A stretch of DNA of 64,000 nt from Acidovorax sp. (GTDB lineage: Bacteria; Pseudomonadota; Gammaproteobacteria; Burkholderiales; Burkholderiaceae_C), in the NCBI RefSeq assembly GCF_027492855.1, contig NZ_JAPUDY010000051.1, positions 124,001-188,000 on the forward strand. Reading direction: 5' to 3'. Every line of letters begins with the position of its first letter. The stretch's first letter is position 1. This document shows, piece after piece, positions 43,748-51,472 of this stretch. A model generated the notes under the pieces. It worked only from the letters and a program-made list of their open reading frames with translations. It was not told the origin of the DNA and ran no database searches. A program made the translations under genes and the position numbers.

Positions 43748-44382
43748 TCGAACTGCGCCGCGTCCTGGGAGCGCAAGACGTTCTCGGCCACCGGTGCGAG
43801 GATGCGTATCACGCTGCTATCGCCGCGCGCCTCCTGCAGTTTGACCTCCTGCACAAACTGGTTGCCCTGCAGATCCACGGCGCTGAGCCACTGGGCCAGC
43901 ATGGGGTCGCGCGGCACCAGGTGCAGCGACCAACCCTTGGCCACCACCTGCCCTGTGACCTCGAAGTGCTGTGCCAATTCGACCAGGTTGGCTGACATCA
44001 CGGCAAACAACATGGCGTTGACGGTGCGCAGCACGGGCTCATCCTGCGCGCGCATCTGCATGGTGACCTTGCCGTCGCTGCCGCGCGACTGCAGGCTGTC
44101 GGGCTTGACCACCAGCACCGACTCAAATGGCCGCAGCACATGCCACACAATGCCCTTGCCGCGCGCCACGATGAAGTCACCGCCCGAGCGAAGAGGCTGT
44201 TTGAAACCCTTGACGGTTTTGAGTTGCTCAAAGCCGCCACGCACCACGGGCGCATCCTGTACGCGTTGGCGCACCTGGGCGAGCAATTCCTGTGTGGCGG
44301 GCTCCGTAGCCTGGACTGCTACCGACGTGAACAGGGCACACAACGCCAAGGCAAACATCCTCATCCATCGGGCGAAGTTCAT
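43744..44382 (-). CDS. LolA-like periplasmic carrier protein (ApeL position)
   Basis: A 212-residue exported protein with signal peptide (MRMFALALCALFTSVAVQA). The mature domain resembles the LolA/outer-membrane lipoprotein carrier fold (ELLAQVRQRVQDAPVVRGGFEQLKTVKGFKQPLRSGGDFIVARGKGIVWHV), a hydrophobic-cavity fold that carries lipids across the periplasm. In this cluster it would hand pigment lipid from the exporter to the outer membrane. The ATG at 44382 overlaps the upstream thioesterase stop (ATGA); the long frame upstream is ignored. Confidence 0.85.
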   Translation of the reverse strand: MNFARWMRMFALALCALFTSVAVQATEPATQELLAQVRQRVQDAPVVRGGFEQLKTVKGFKQPLRSGGDFIVARGKGIVWHVLRPFESVLVVKPDSLQSRGSDGKVTMQMRAQDEPVLRTVNAMLFAVMSANLVELAQHFEVTGQVVAKGWSLHLVPRDPMLAQWLSAVDLQGNQFVQEVKLQEARGDSSVIRILAPVAENVLRSQDAAQFE

Positions 44383-44819
44383 GGTGCCACCCCCAGCCGC
44401 TCCCACAACACCGGTGGACAGACGAAACACATGGCACGTGTTGCCATGTCCACCGCTACCTGGATGGTGTGAGCACTGTTGACCTTCTGCCCTGTGGCTG
44501 CATCGCTGAGCAGGTAGTCGATGCGCAAGCGGTTCTCCCACTCGGTGATGGTGGCGCGCACCTTGAGCACCTGGCCAAAAGTGGCCGGGCGCACGTACTT
44601 CAGGCGCATGTCCACCACAGGCCAGGCGTAGCCAGAGTCGCGCATGCGCGGGTAGTCGTAGTCGAATTTGGCGAGCAACGCGCTGCGCGCCAGCTCGAGA
44701 AATCGCACGTAATGGCCGTGATAAACGATCTCCATCACATCAATGTCGTAGAACGCAGGCGTGATTTCGATCTCATGGCTGAGCCGCTCGCGCGAGGTCA
44801 GCTCTTTCTCAGTAGGCAT
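44379..44819 (-). CDS. Acyl-CoA/ACP thioesterase, 4HBT family (ApeK position)
   Basis: A 146-residue hotdog thioesterase. The 4-hydroxybenzoyl-CoA thioesterase motif is YDIDVMEIVYHGHYVRFLELARSALL. It may release or edit aryl or polyene chains on ACP. I start at the ATG at 44819 because GGAGG precedes it by 7 bp; the ATG at 44837 is a longer option. It overlaps the LolA-like start by 4 bp. Confidence 0.88.
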   Translation of the reverse strand: MPTEKELTSRERLSHEIEITPAFYDIDVMEIVYHGHYVRFLELARSALLAKFDYDYPRMRDSGYAWPVVDMRLKYVRPATFGQVLKVRATITEWENRLRIDYLLSDAATGQKVNSAHTIQVAVDMATRAMCFVCPPVLWERLGVAP

Positions 44820-44855
44820 GCGATAGCCTCCAGGCAAACGTGGGGAGAGGGATAT

Positions 44856-45842
44856 TCATGCGGTAGGTGCGGGGGGCGCGGAGGCAGCGCCTTGGTCCCA
44901 GAAAGGGAAAAAATTAAACCAGTCGTACGGCGCCTTGCGCAGCATGCGTTCGAGCTGCTGCGCAAACAGGCCCGCATACTCCGCCAGCGCCTGTTCGCGC
45001 CGGGCACGGGGCAGCAGCACACGCTCGGCCAGCGGAACGAACTCCACGGCATAGCCCGCGCCATCGTGCACGCAACCCATGAAGTACAGCGGACATTCGA
45101 GCACGGAGGCCAGCACATAAGGCCCACAAGGGAAGGCCGCCTGGTGTCCGAGAAACGGGGCGTGCGTGACGCGGCTCTCACGCACGGGCACGCGATCACC
45201 GGCAATGGCGATGAGTTCGCCGCGCACCACGCGCTCGCTGAGCATCATGGCCGTGGCAGCATTGAACTCGGTCACCTGCAACAGTTGCACGCCGCTGCCG
45301 GGCGCCAGGCGCTGCAGCAGGCGGTTGAAGCGCTGTGCATGGGCCGTGTGCACGAGAACGCTCAAGCGCAAACCGGACCGCTGCTCGGCAATAGCGCGAC
45401 ACAACTCGATGCAGCCCATGTGCGCGGTGACCACCACGGCGCCCTGGCCACGCTGCAGCAGCGCAACCAGGGACTCATGGCCGGAAAACGACACGCGATC
45501 GAAGCGGTAGCGCCCGGTCAGTGCGAGCAGCTTGTCCAAAATCACTTCGGCAAACACACGAAAGTGCCGCTGACTCTGGCGCCAGCCCGGCGTTGTGGAC
45601 CACAAGCCGTTAGCTGCCTGCATGCGCTGCAGGTATTGCAAAGACGCGCGGCGCGCCACCGGGCTCGCCAGCCAGTAGTAAGCCACGATGGGGTACAAAC
45701 ACAGCAGAAACGGCCAGCGCCCGAGAAACCGGTGCACCTGGTACAGCAGCCACATGCCCGCGACAAAGGTGCTCTCGCCCATCTGCGCCCAATGGGGTGC
45801 ATTGGAGGCCGCCGTTTTGGCATCGGACGTCGGCGCCGTCAT
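44856..45842 (-). CDS. LpxL/LpxM-type lipid A acyltransferase family protein
   Basis: A 328-residue membrane-bound acyltransferase with one N-terminal helix. Core motifs are VVVTAHMGCIELCRAIAEQRSGLRLSVLVH (H-x-G-x-x-E region), IAIAGDRVPVRESRVTHAPFLGHQAAFPCGPYVLASV and the C-terminal YDWFNFFPFWDQ. In aryl-polyene clusters this enzyme acylates the carrier lipid. In E. coli ApeJ the glycosyltransferase and acyltransferase are fused; here they are two genes with a 4-bp overlap at 45839. The start follows the GT stop (ATGA). Confidence 0.87.
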   Translation of the reverse strand: MTAPTSDAKTAASNAPHWAQMGESTFVAGMWLLYQVHRFLGRWPFLLCLYPIVAYYWLASPVARRASLQYLQRMQAANGLWSTTPGWRQSQRHFRVFAEVILDKLLALTGRYRFDRVSFSGHESLVALLQRGQGAVVVTAHMGCIELCRAIAEQRSGLRLSVLVHTAHAQRFNRLLQRLAPGSGVQLLQVTEFNAATAMMLSERVVRGELIAIAGDRVPVRESRVTHAPFLGHQAAFPCGPYVLASVLECPLYFMGCVHDGAGYAVEFVPLAERVLLPRARREQALAEYAGLFAQQLERMLRKAPYDWFNFFPFWDQGAASAPPAPTA

Positions 45843-46618
45843 GCAGCACTCCCTGAACGGCGCCATCCCGCAAGCTTGCGCGCCAGCAGCACGGGGCTGC
45901 GCAGCAGCATGCCGCCAAACAACCGAGCGTGCATACCCGAGATGAGCAGGTTGTCGCGCCACACGCGAAAGTGCGAAAGCCCGTCCTGCGGATAGGTCAC
46001 GGCCGTGCGCTGGGTGACAAAAGGCACCCCTTTCCAGTGCATGCGCACGAGGATCTCGGTGTCGAACTCCATGTGCTTTCCGATACGGGCGCCATCCATC
46101 ACACCGATGGCGTCGCGCAGCGGATAGACGCGCAAGCCACACATCGAATCCTCAATGTCAAACGACAACGTGTTGATCCATACCCACACATGGGTGGCAT
46201 AACGGCCATACAGGCGCGCCCTGGGCACACTGGCGTCGTAGCGCGGTGCCCCGCACACCATGGCGCTGGGCTGCGCGCGGGCCAACGCAATGAAGGCGGG
46301 AATATCGGCCACGGCGTGCTGGCCATCGGCGTCTATCTGCAGTGCGTGGCTATGGCCCTGCGCCAGCGCGTGGCGCATGCCTGTCATCACGGCGCCGCCC
46401 TTGCCCTGGTTCTGAGCAAGGCGCAGCAGCGTGACCTGCGCGCCGTGCTGCACAACCAGTGCGTCGAGCACTTCCGCGCAGCCAGGCTCTGAGCCATCGT
46501 CCACCAGGATGCAGTGCAGCCCCGCAACGAGCACCCCCTGCACCATGCCGCCAATGGTCGTGGGATGGTTGTAGACCGGAATGATCGCAACGGGATTGAA
46601 CAGTACGGATGCGGTCAT
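45839..46618 (-). CDS. Glycosyltransferase family 2
   Basis: A 259-residue GT-A fold enzyme without membrane helices apart from weak C-terminal hydrophobicity. It has PVAIIPVYNHPTTIGGMVQGVL, the catalytic VDDGSEP, NQGKGGAVMTGMRHALAQG and the DXD-like ALQIDADGQHAVAD, then YDASVPRARLYGRYATHV, and EFDTEILVRMHWKGVPFVTQRTAVTYPQDGLSHFRVW. It likely glycosylates the lipid anchor of the aryl polyene. It overlaps the ligase by 4 bp and the acyltransferase by 4 bp. Confidence 0.88.
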   Translation of the reverse strand: MTASVLFNPVAIIPVYNHPTTIGGMVQGVLVAGLHCILVDDGSEPGCAEVLDALVVQHGAQVTLLRLAQNQGKGGAVMTGMRHALAQGHSHALQIDADGQHAVADIPAFIALARAQPSAMVCGAPRYDASVPRARLYGRYATHVWVWINTLSFDIEDSMCGLRVYPLRDAIGVMDGARIGKHMEFDTEILVRMHWKGVPFVTQRTAVTYPQDGLSHFRVWRDNLLISGMHARLFGGMLLRSPVLLARKLAGWRRSGSAA

Positions 46619-48327
46619 GTGCCCCCTCCCTGCACCAGGCGCCCGCTGGCGTGCGCACCACGCTCCGAGGTCAACGCGAACTGCAGGCTGCCTTTGTCGG
46701 GGCTCCACTGCAACTGCACCTCGACCCGGTCGCCGGGCAGGATGGGTTGCTGGAACTTGACCACCTCAGCCCGCAAAAAAGCGGCGGGAATCCCGAAAGC
46801 CTGCATACCCAGGGTCACCACCCAGTGCAACTGCGCCACACCGGGCACGATGGAGGCGCCGGGAAAATGTCCGTCCAGCACGCGCAGTTGCGCGTCCACC
46901 TGCAGGCTGGCTGCGGCTTGCAGCTCGCCACGCACCGTCCACTCGGGTTGCGGCATGAGCGGGCGGAACAAGGCCAGCAGGTCGTGCTGCGTGGTCTTGC
47001 CTTGCGCGTTCTGCGGCAGGCGCAACACATAGCGCCAACTGCGCGGCAGGGCCACACGGTCCACGCAGGGCTCCAGCAACGCGCGCAGCGTTGCGCCCAC
47101 AGAGCGGCGTCCTTGCTGCTGCAGTGCCTGCCAACCAGCGTCGCTAAGCTCAAGCACCATGCCCACACGGGCGGAAGCCGGGGGCGATTCGAGAACCACG
47201 GCCTTGGCTGCAGTCACCCAGTTGCTGGCGAGCACTGCGTTCTCCATGGCCGTCAGGGAAATGCGCTTTTCCGCGATCTTGACGATCCGGTCGGCACGGC
47301 CCTGCAGCACAAAGCCAGCGCCACCTTCCTGTGGCAACGCACGGTCCGCAGTCTCCCACCAGGCATCCGCGTCCGGCAAATGCCCCGAACGCACCGAGAG
47401 GCAGCCACTGTCGGCCAGGCGCACCTCCACACCCGGCAAGGGTTGCCAGACATCGCCCTGCTCTGCCCGGCGCCGCCAGGCGATACCACCGGTTTCGGAG
47501 CTGCCGAAGACTTCGGTGGGCGAGTGGCCCAACAACGCTAGGCAGTGCGCCGAGGCCTCAGGTGGCAATGGGCCACCCGATGAGAAGACGCCGCGCAAGC
47601 CCGTGGACGCAGCGGCCCAGTCAAGCACATCGGGCAAGCGGCTGAGCATGGCGGGGCTGGAGATCAACAGCGCCGGACCCGGTTGTGACAACTGCGCCAC
47701 CAGTTCCTCCGGGTAGCGCGCGAACTCCACGCCCAGCAACCGCCCCGCCGCCAGCGGCCACAGCACGCGAAACAACAGGCCGTAGATATGCTGGTGCGAC
47801 ACGGTGGCCAGCGTTCGCAGCCCTGGCGCATCCGCCATGGTGCCGAACACGGCCTGCAGCGCATGCACTTCGGCATCAAGCTGCGAGAGGTGTTTGACGA
47901 TGCGTTCGGGCACGTCCGTAGAGCCCGATGTGAACAGCACCACCCGCGCGTCGCTCAGGGACAAGGGCCGCAGCGCCGCCGCATGTGCAGCGGCTTCCTC
48001 CGGCTGCACGGCACCAGGCAACAGCCCCGCGCAGGCCTGCACCTGGGGCAACAAATGCGCCAAGGTGTGCGGCTGCAGGTCGCTGGCGAGCACGGGCGTC
48101 TTGCCCGCATGCCAAGCGCCCCAGAGCGCGGCAGCAAACGCCAGCGGGTCATCGAAGTACAACCCGACTTCGCTGCCCTCTATCTTCTGGAACGCCGCGC
48201 ACCAGGACTGCACTGCACGCACCCAGTCCGCATGCGATACCGTGCGTCCACCGATGGATGCCACCACATGCACAGCAGTACGTGCCTGCGGCAGGGCCAC
48301 TTCGGACAGCGCTGAGAACGTTTTCAC
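46615..48327 (-). CDS. Acyl-AMP ligase fused to hydroxyacyl-ACP dehydratase (ApeH-ApeI fusion)
   Basis: A 570-residue two-domain protein. The N-terminal ~450 residues are an ANL-type adenylating enzyme (VVLFTSGSTDVPERIVKHL, EVFGSSETGGIAWRRR, and the C-terminal hinge GFVLQGRADRIVKIAEKRIS). It would activate an aryl acid and load it on ACP. The last ~110 residues are a hotdog dehydratase (LDGHFPGASIVPGVAQLHWVV, with the catalytic H in HFPG). In E. coli these are the separate ApeH and ApeI. I start at the GTG at 48327 after AGGA; an upstream TTG at 48381 adds 18 residues. It is a genuine fusion: no stop or start lies between the domains. Confidence 0.87.
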   Translation of the reverse strand: MKTFSALSEVALPQARTAVHVVASIGGRTVSHADWVRAVQSWCAAFQKIEGSEVGLYFDDPLAFAAALWGAWHAGKTPVLASDLQPHTLAHLLPQVQACAGLLPGAVQPEEAAAHAAALRPLSLSDARVVLFTSGSTDVPERIVKHLSQLDAEVHALQAVFGTMADAPGLRTLATVSHQHIYGLLFRVLWPLAAGRLLGVEFARYPEELVAQLSQPGPALLISSPAMLSRLPDVLDWAAASTGLRGVFSSGGPLPPEASAHCLALLGHSPTEVFGSSETGGIAWRRRAEQGDVWQPLPGVEVRLADSGCLSVRSGHLPDADAWWETADRALPQEGGAGFVLQGRADRIVKIAEKRISLTAMENAVLASNWVTAAKAVVLESPPASARVGMVLELSDAGWQALQQQGRRSVGATLRALLEPCVDRVALPRSWRYVLRLPQNAQGKTTQHDLLALFRPLMPQPEWTVRGELQAAASLQVDAQLRVLDGHFPGASIVPGVAQLHWVVTLGMQAFGIPAAFLRAEVVKFQQPILPGDRVEVQLQWSPDKGSLQFALTSERGAHASGRLVQGGGT

Positions 48328-48383
48328 CTTGCTCGATTCCTGATTGTTGGAGTTGTTGGACAGGGACGGAAAAACACCCAATG

Positions 48384-48935
48384 TCAGGCCACGGCATCAC
48401 GCCGCTTGACCCACTGGCGCACCAGCCACTCGCTGCCCATCAAGCAACCCATCAGCACATAGGCAATGAGTCCGTTGTACAGCGCCCAGGCGGCATCACT
48501 GCTGAATGCCGCGGTGTAGGCCGCTGCAGCGCCGTTAGCCACAAAGAAGATGCACCACACCACCGTCACCTTGCGCGTATAGCGTACCCCGGACGGGGGC
48601 AGGTCGGGCTCGCTCAGACGGGCCAACCGCTCGACCGCCGAGGGCGGGTGGCGCAAGCTCACCGCAAACACCACAAGCAGCACGGCATTCACCAACACCG
48701 GGTAGAGCTTGACGGCCAGCGCATCGCCCTGCCACCAGGCGGCCAGGGCCAGCACCGCCGCGCCGGAGGCCACGGCCCACCAGAAGCGCTGGCGCGTGGC
48801 CACGGCACGCAGCACGGCCAACATGACCAGCAGCACCGCCAGCCACTGTGGCGCTACACGGCCCATGGCCAGGTACACGCCCAGGGGGTACAGCACCGTC
48901 AGCACCACCAGCACGGCGGTCACGAGCTTGTGCAT
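48384..48935 (-). CDS. COG4648 membrane protein (ApeG position)
   Basis: A 183-residue integral membrane protein with about five helices (MHKLVTAVLVVLTVLYPLGVYLAM first). It is the uncharacterised COG4648 type found in aryl-polyene clusters. A positively charged loop (RHPPSAVERLARLSEPDLPPSG) lies between helix groups, and IAYVLMGCLMGSEWLVRQWVKRR forms the C-terminus. Position matches ApeG between ACP and ligase. Function unknown. Confidence 0.82.
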   Translation of the reverse strand: MHKLVTAVLVVLTVLYPLGVYLAMGRVAPQWLAVLLVMLAVLRAVATRQRFWWAVASGAAVLALAAWWQGDALAVKLYPVLVNAVLLVVFAVSLRHPPSAVERLARLSEPDLPPSGVRYTRKVTVVWCIFFVANGAAAAYTAAFSSDAAWALYNGLIAYVLMGCLMGSEWLVRQWVKRRDAVA

Positions 48936-48955
48936 GGTGGTTCGTTCACCCCTTC

Positions 48956-49216
48956 TTAGGCGGCAGGGGCAGCGTCGTTCACCAACTGGTGCAGCGCATC
49001 GACCACGTCTTGCACGGTGCGCACCGACTTGAAGGCGTCAGCATTCAGGCGCTTGCCTACCCAGGGTTTGAGCTGCACGATCAGGTCCACCGCATCGATG
49101 CTGTCGATGTCCAGGTCGTCGTACAGGCGGGCCTCGGGCGTGATGCGGCTGGCGTCGATTTCAAACGTCTCCTGCAAGATGGCGACGATGCGTTCGTAGA
49201 TGGCTTCTTTGTTCAT
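48956..49216 (-). CDS. Acyl carrier protein (second)
   Basis: An 86-residue ACP. The phosphopantetheine Ser is in DLDIDSIDAVDLIVQL. It carries the growing polyene. It lies 20 bp before the COG4648 gene in transcription order and 28 bp after the first ACP. The two ACPs differ (GLDSIDALEL in the other), which suggests different roles, such as starter loading versus extension. Confidence 0.9.
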   Translation of the reverse strand: MNKEAIYERIVAILQETFEIDASRITPEARLYDDLDIDSIDAVDLIVQLKPWVGKRLNADAFKSVRTVQDVVDALHQLVNDAAPAA

Positions 49217-49244
49217 GTGAGGACTTCCGTGAATGCAGCCCGGC

Positions 49245-49505
49245 TCAGTGTGTGCGGCTGGCAGCCACAAAGGCGGCCAGCGCCTGCACGCTGCCAAAGT
49301 GCTTGCGCGTCTGCTCAGAGTCGGCCGACATGCTCAATCCATAGCGCTTTTGCAGGGCCAGGCCCAGTTCCAGCGCGTCAATGGAATCAAGCCCCAGGCC
49401 TTCGACGAACAGCGGCGCTGCGGGGTCGATGTCCTCGGGCGCAATATCTTCGAGCGCCAGTGAGGAGATGATGATTTCTTTGATTTCTTGCTCAAGTTGA
49501 AGCAC
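49245..49505 (-). CDS. Acyl carrier protein (first)
   Basis: An 86-residue ACP with the phosphopantetheine Ser in EGLGLDSIDALELGLAL. It is the counterpart of ApeE in E. coli. Its start overlaps the end of the upstream acyltransferase by 14 bp. It should be a substrate of the PPTase at 34.0 kb. Confidence 0.9.
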   Translation of the reverse strand: MLQLEQEIKEIIISSLALEDIAPEDIDPAAPLFVEGLGLDSIDALELGLALQKRYGLSMSADSEQTRKHFGSVQALAAFVAASRTH

Positions 49506-50268
49506 AGGCAGGCCCCTTGAAAAGTTGTTCGGACAGGTGCTCGGTCACATAGCGCGCAGCCAGGGATTCGCTGGCAGCCGAGGCGCAGAATTCTTCCACC
49601 GCAATGTCCGGTCGCACCTCAATGGTGAAGTGCGGCTTGCGCACAGGAACCTTCCACCACGGCGTGCCCTTTGTCAGCATAGGCAGGCTGCTATGGATGT
49701 GCACAGGCGTGATGTCGATGCGCCCACGCACCGCCACATGGGCGGCCCCGCGCTGCAGCCGGATCGCGCCCTGCAGCGGGGTGCGCGTGCCCTCGGGAAA
49801 GATGATGAGATTGTTGCCACCTTTAAGCGAGCGCACGCAGTCCTCCAGCAACTCCGGGCCATCGCCGTTGGTGATGAAGCCCGCCGCCCGAATGGGTCCG
49901 CGCGTGAACGGGTTGCGCGCCAACGCAGCCTTGACGATGCAATCTGCATGGCGCACGAAGGAGATCAGAAACACCACATCAATCAGGGAGGGGTGATTGG
50001 CCAGGATCAGCAGGCCCCGGCGCTGCAAGCGCTCCAGGCCATGCACCTCGTACGAAATCACGCCCACAAAGTTCATCAGCCCCACGAACCCACGGAAACA
50101 GTGGTGAATGATGGTTTGCGACAGTTGCTGCTGACGCGCTGCTCCGCGCACGAACAGCATGGCCACGGGGCACACAAAAATACCCAGCACGATGCCGCCC
50201 AGGCCAAACACGGAAAAACAGAAGCCCGTGGCCACGATGCGCCAACCTCGATTGATCACGTCAAGCAT
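49492..50268 (-). CDS. 1-acylglycerol-3-phosphate-type acyltransferase (PlsC fold, ApeD position)
   Basis: A 258-residue membrane-associated acyltransferase with one or two N-terminal helices. The PlsC motif H-x4-D is NHPSLID; the second motif is IIFPEGTRTPLQ. It may move a fatty acyl or aryl-polyene chain to a glycerol or sugar acceptor in the pigment lipid. It overlaps the KS-like gene upstream by 8 bp and the first ACP by 14 bp. Confidence 0.88.
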   Translation of the reverse strand: MLDVINRGWRIVATGFCFSVFGLGGIVLGIFVCPVAMLFVRGAARQQQLSQTIIHHCFRGFVGLMNFVGVISYEVHGLERLQRRGLLILANHPSLIDVVFLISFVRHADCIVKAALARNPFTRGPIRAAGFITNGDGPELLEDCVRSLKGGNNLIIFPEGTRTPLQGAIRLQRGAAHVAVRGRIDITPVHIHSSLPMLTKGTPWWKVPVRKPHFTIEVRPDIAVEEFCASAASESLAARYVTEHLSEQLFKGPACAST

Positions 50269-51028
50269 GCACGCGCTCCCACATCCATTGGCCCGATGCA
50301 TGGCCGTGTACCAAGCTCTGCCGCTTACCCTGCAACAGAAAATGCAACACATCGAGACCATGCGGAAGGGCGTCACTCTCGCCGTGTCGACCATGTTCCC
50401 GCGGCACGTCATCGAGTGCCTGCAGCACATAGCCCTCGTCACCCGGCTGCAGGGGCACAAGCAACGCGGCCCAAGCGTACTCGGCCACAGGCTCGTCGTG
50501 GAACACCGCATAGTCGGACGGCAACGGCTCGTCATAGCTGACCAGCAGCACCTCGGCCAACTCCTGCTCCACGTCGTTCAAGAGGCCCACGGCTTCGACA
50601 ACACCCGCCTCGGGCGCGCAATGCGAAGACGCAACGCAGACCGCGTTAGCCCGTATGCCACGCAAAATGGAATGCTGAGCGCCCACGCCGTTGTGTACGG
50701 ACAGGCCAAAGGCCGTCGGCGACAAGGCTTCATCCAGCGCCTGGGTCTGCAAAAGTGCAATAGATTTCGCCGCATCGCCATAACGCGATGCCCAAACGAT
50801 CGGAATATCGGCGCTTCGTGCGGACACAAGCGCAGCATCGGCCACAGATACGGCCATCTTGGCCAAATGCCCCAGGCGACGGCGAGCCATGGGCGGAACT
50901 TGAGGCAGCTCAACCACCGCCGCGCCCACGGGACACGAAGGCGCGTCTGCCCACCGCAACCACTGCTCTTGACTCTGAAGGCCGGGTGCTACCGCAGCCC
51001 ACGCCCGAACGGCGAACGCTACTCGCAC
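50261..51028 (-). CDS. Ketosynthase-like chain-length factor (ApeC position)
   Basis: A 255-residue, N-terminal-half ketosynthase of the chain-length-factor family (PF13723 type). The position of the usual Cys is replaced: SVHNGVGAQHSILRG, with no Cys, so it is not a condensing enzyme itself. It likely forms a heterodimer with the KS at 38.3 kb. It is the first gene of the operon. I start at the GTG at 51028 because GGGAG lies 5 bp upstream; a TTG at 51043 is the alternative. Confidence 0.82.
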   Translation of the reverse strand: MRVAFAVRAWAAVAPGLQSQEQWLRWADAPSCPVGAAVVELPQVPPMARRRLGHLAKMAVSVADAALVSARSADIPIVWASRYGDAAKSIALLQTQALDEALSPTAFGLSVHNGVGAQHSILRGIRANAVCVASSHCAPEAGVVEAVGLLNDVEQELAEVLLVSYDEPLPSDYAVFHDEPVAEYAWAALLVPLQPGDEGYVLQALDDVPREHGRHGESDALPHGLDVLHFLLQGKRQSLVHGHASGQWMWERVHA

Positions 51029-51310
51029 GGCACTCCCTACCAATTTAATTTATGCAAGCAATTGTCGCAGAATCCCTACGGGCAATAGCAGCACCAATGC
51101 CCCATGCAGCCCGCCAACGTAGGCAGCTCAAGAAGCTGAAAAAAAATACAGCCCTTGACCTCAGCCTCCATAAAGGCAGTTCTGTGGCATTTCGTGCCAC
51201 CCCATGCGCATGGCAGATCGGAATTGCTCTTTGCAATGATCCGGCGGCTCGGCTCGGCTGGACTGACTGACTGAAGCTGCCATACAAGCTTCAACATCGC
51301 AACAAAGCAA
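51029..51310 (-). other. Upstream region of the aryl-polyene operon
   Basis: About 280 bp between the tRNA-His terminator and the first cluster gene. It is AT-richer than the genes, with a run of T on the minus strand (near 51140-51150) and a short ATTGC...GCAAT palindrome near 51222-51236. CATAAATTAAATTGG just before the start could hold a -10 box (TAAATT), but no convincing -35 partner is seen, so the promoter is not assigned. No coding frame stands out. Confidence 0.4.
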
Positions 51311-51342
51311 AAAGCGCTGCAACGTTTTCGTTGCAGCGCTTT
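51311..51342 (-). terminator. Rho-independent terminator of tRNA-His
   Basis: Perfect 14-bp stem AAAGCGCTGCAACG/CGTTGCAGCGCTTT with TTTT loop (plus strand). On the minus strand it is followed by TTTGCTTTG after the tRNA-His gene, so it ends that transcript and separates it from the pigment operon. Confidence 0.85.
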
Positions 51343-51348
51343 ACATTT

Positions 51349-51424
51349 TGGGGTGGCTGATGGGGCTCGAACCCACGACAACAGGAATCACAATCCTGGA
51401 CTCTACCAACTGAGCTACAGCCAC
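51349..51424 (-). tRNA. tRNA-His (anticodon GTG)
   Basis: On the minus strand, GTGGCTGTAGCTCAGTTGG begins the gene; anticodon loop ATTGTGA reads CAU/CAC; the T-arm has GGTTCGAGCCC; the 3' end is CAGCCAC-C-CCA with encoded CCA. A G precedes the 5' end, as expected for the G-1 of tRNA-His, opposite C73. Confidence 0.96.
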
Positions 51425-51472
51425 CGTAGCTTTGTATTATAGCCTGGGTTTTTACGCCTCAGGCCAAATTAC

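Noticed and set aside
51349-51424. tRNA-His as an integration site for the pigment cluster
   Set aside because: No duplicate of the tRNA 3' end was found near the other edge (about 34.0 kb), and no integrase is present.
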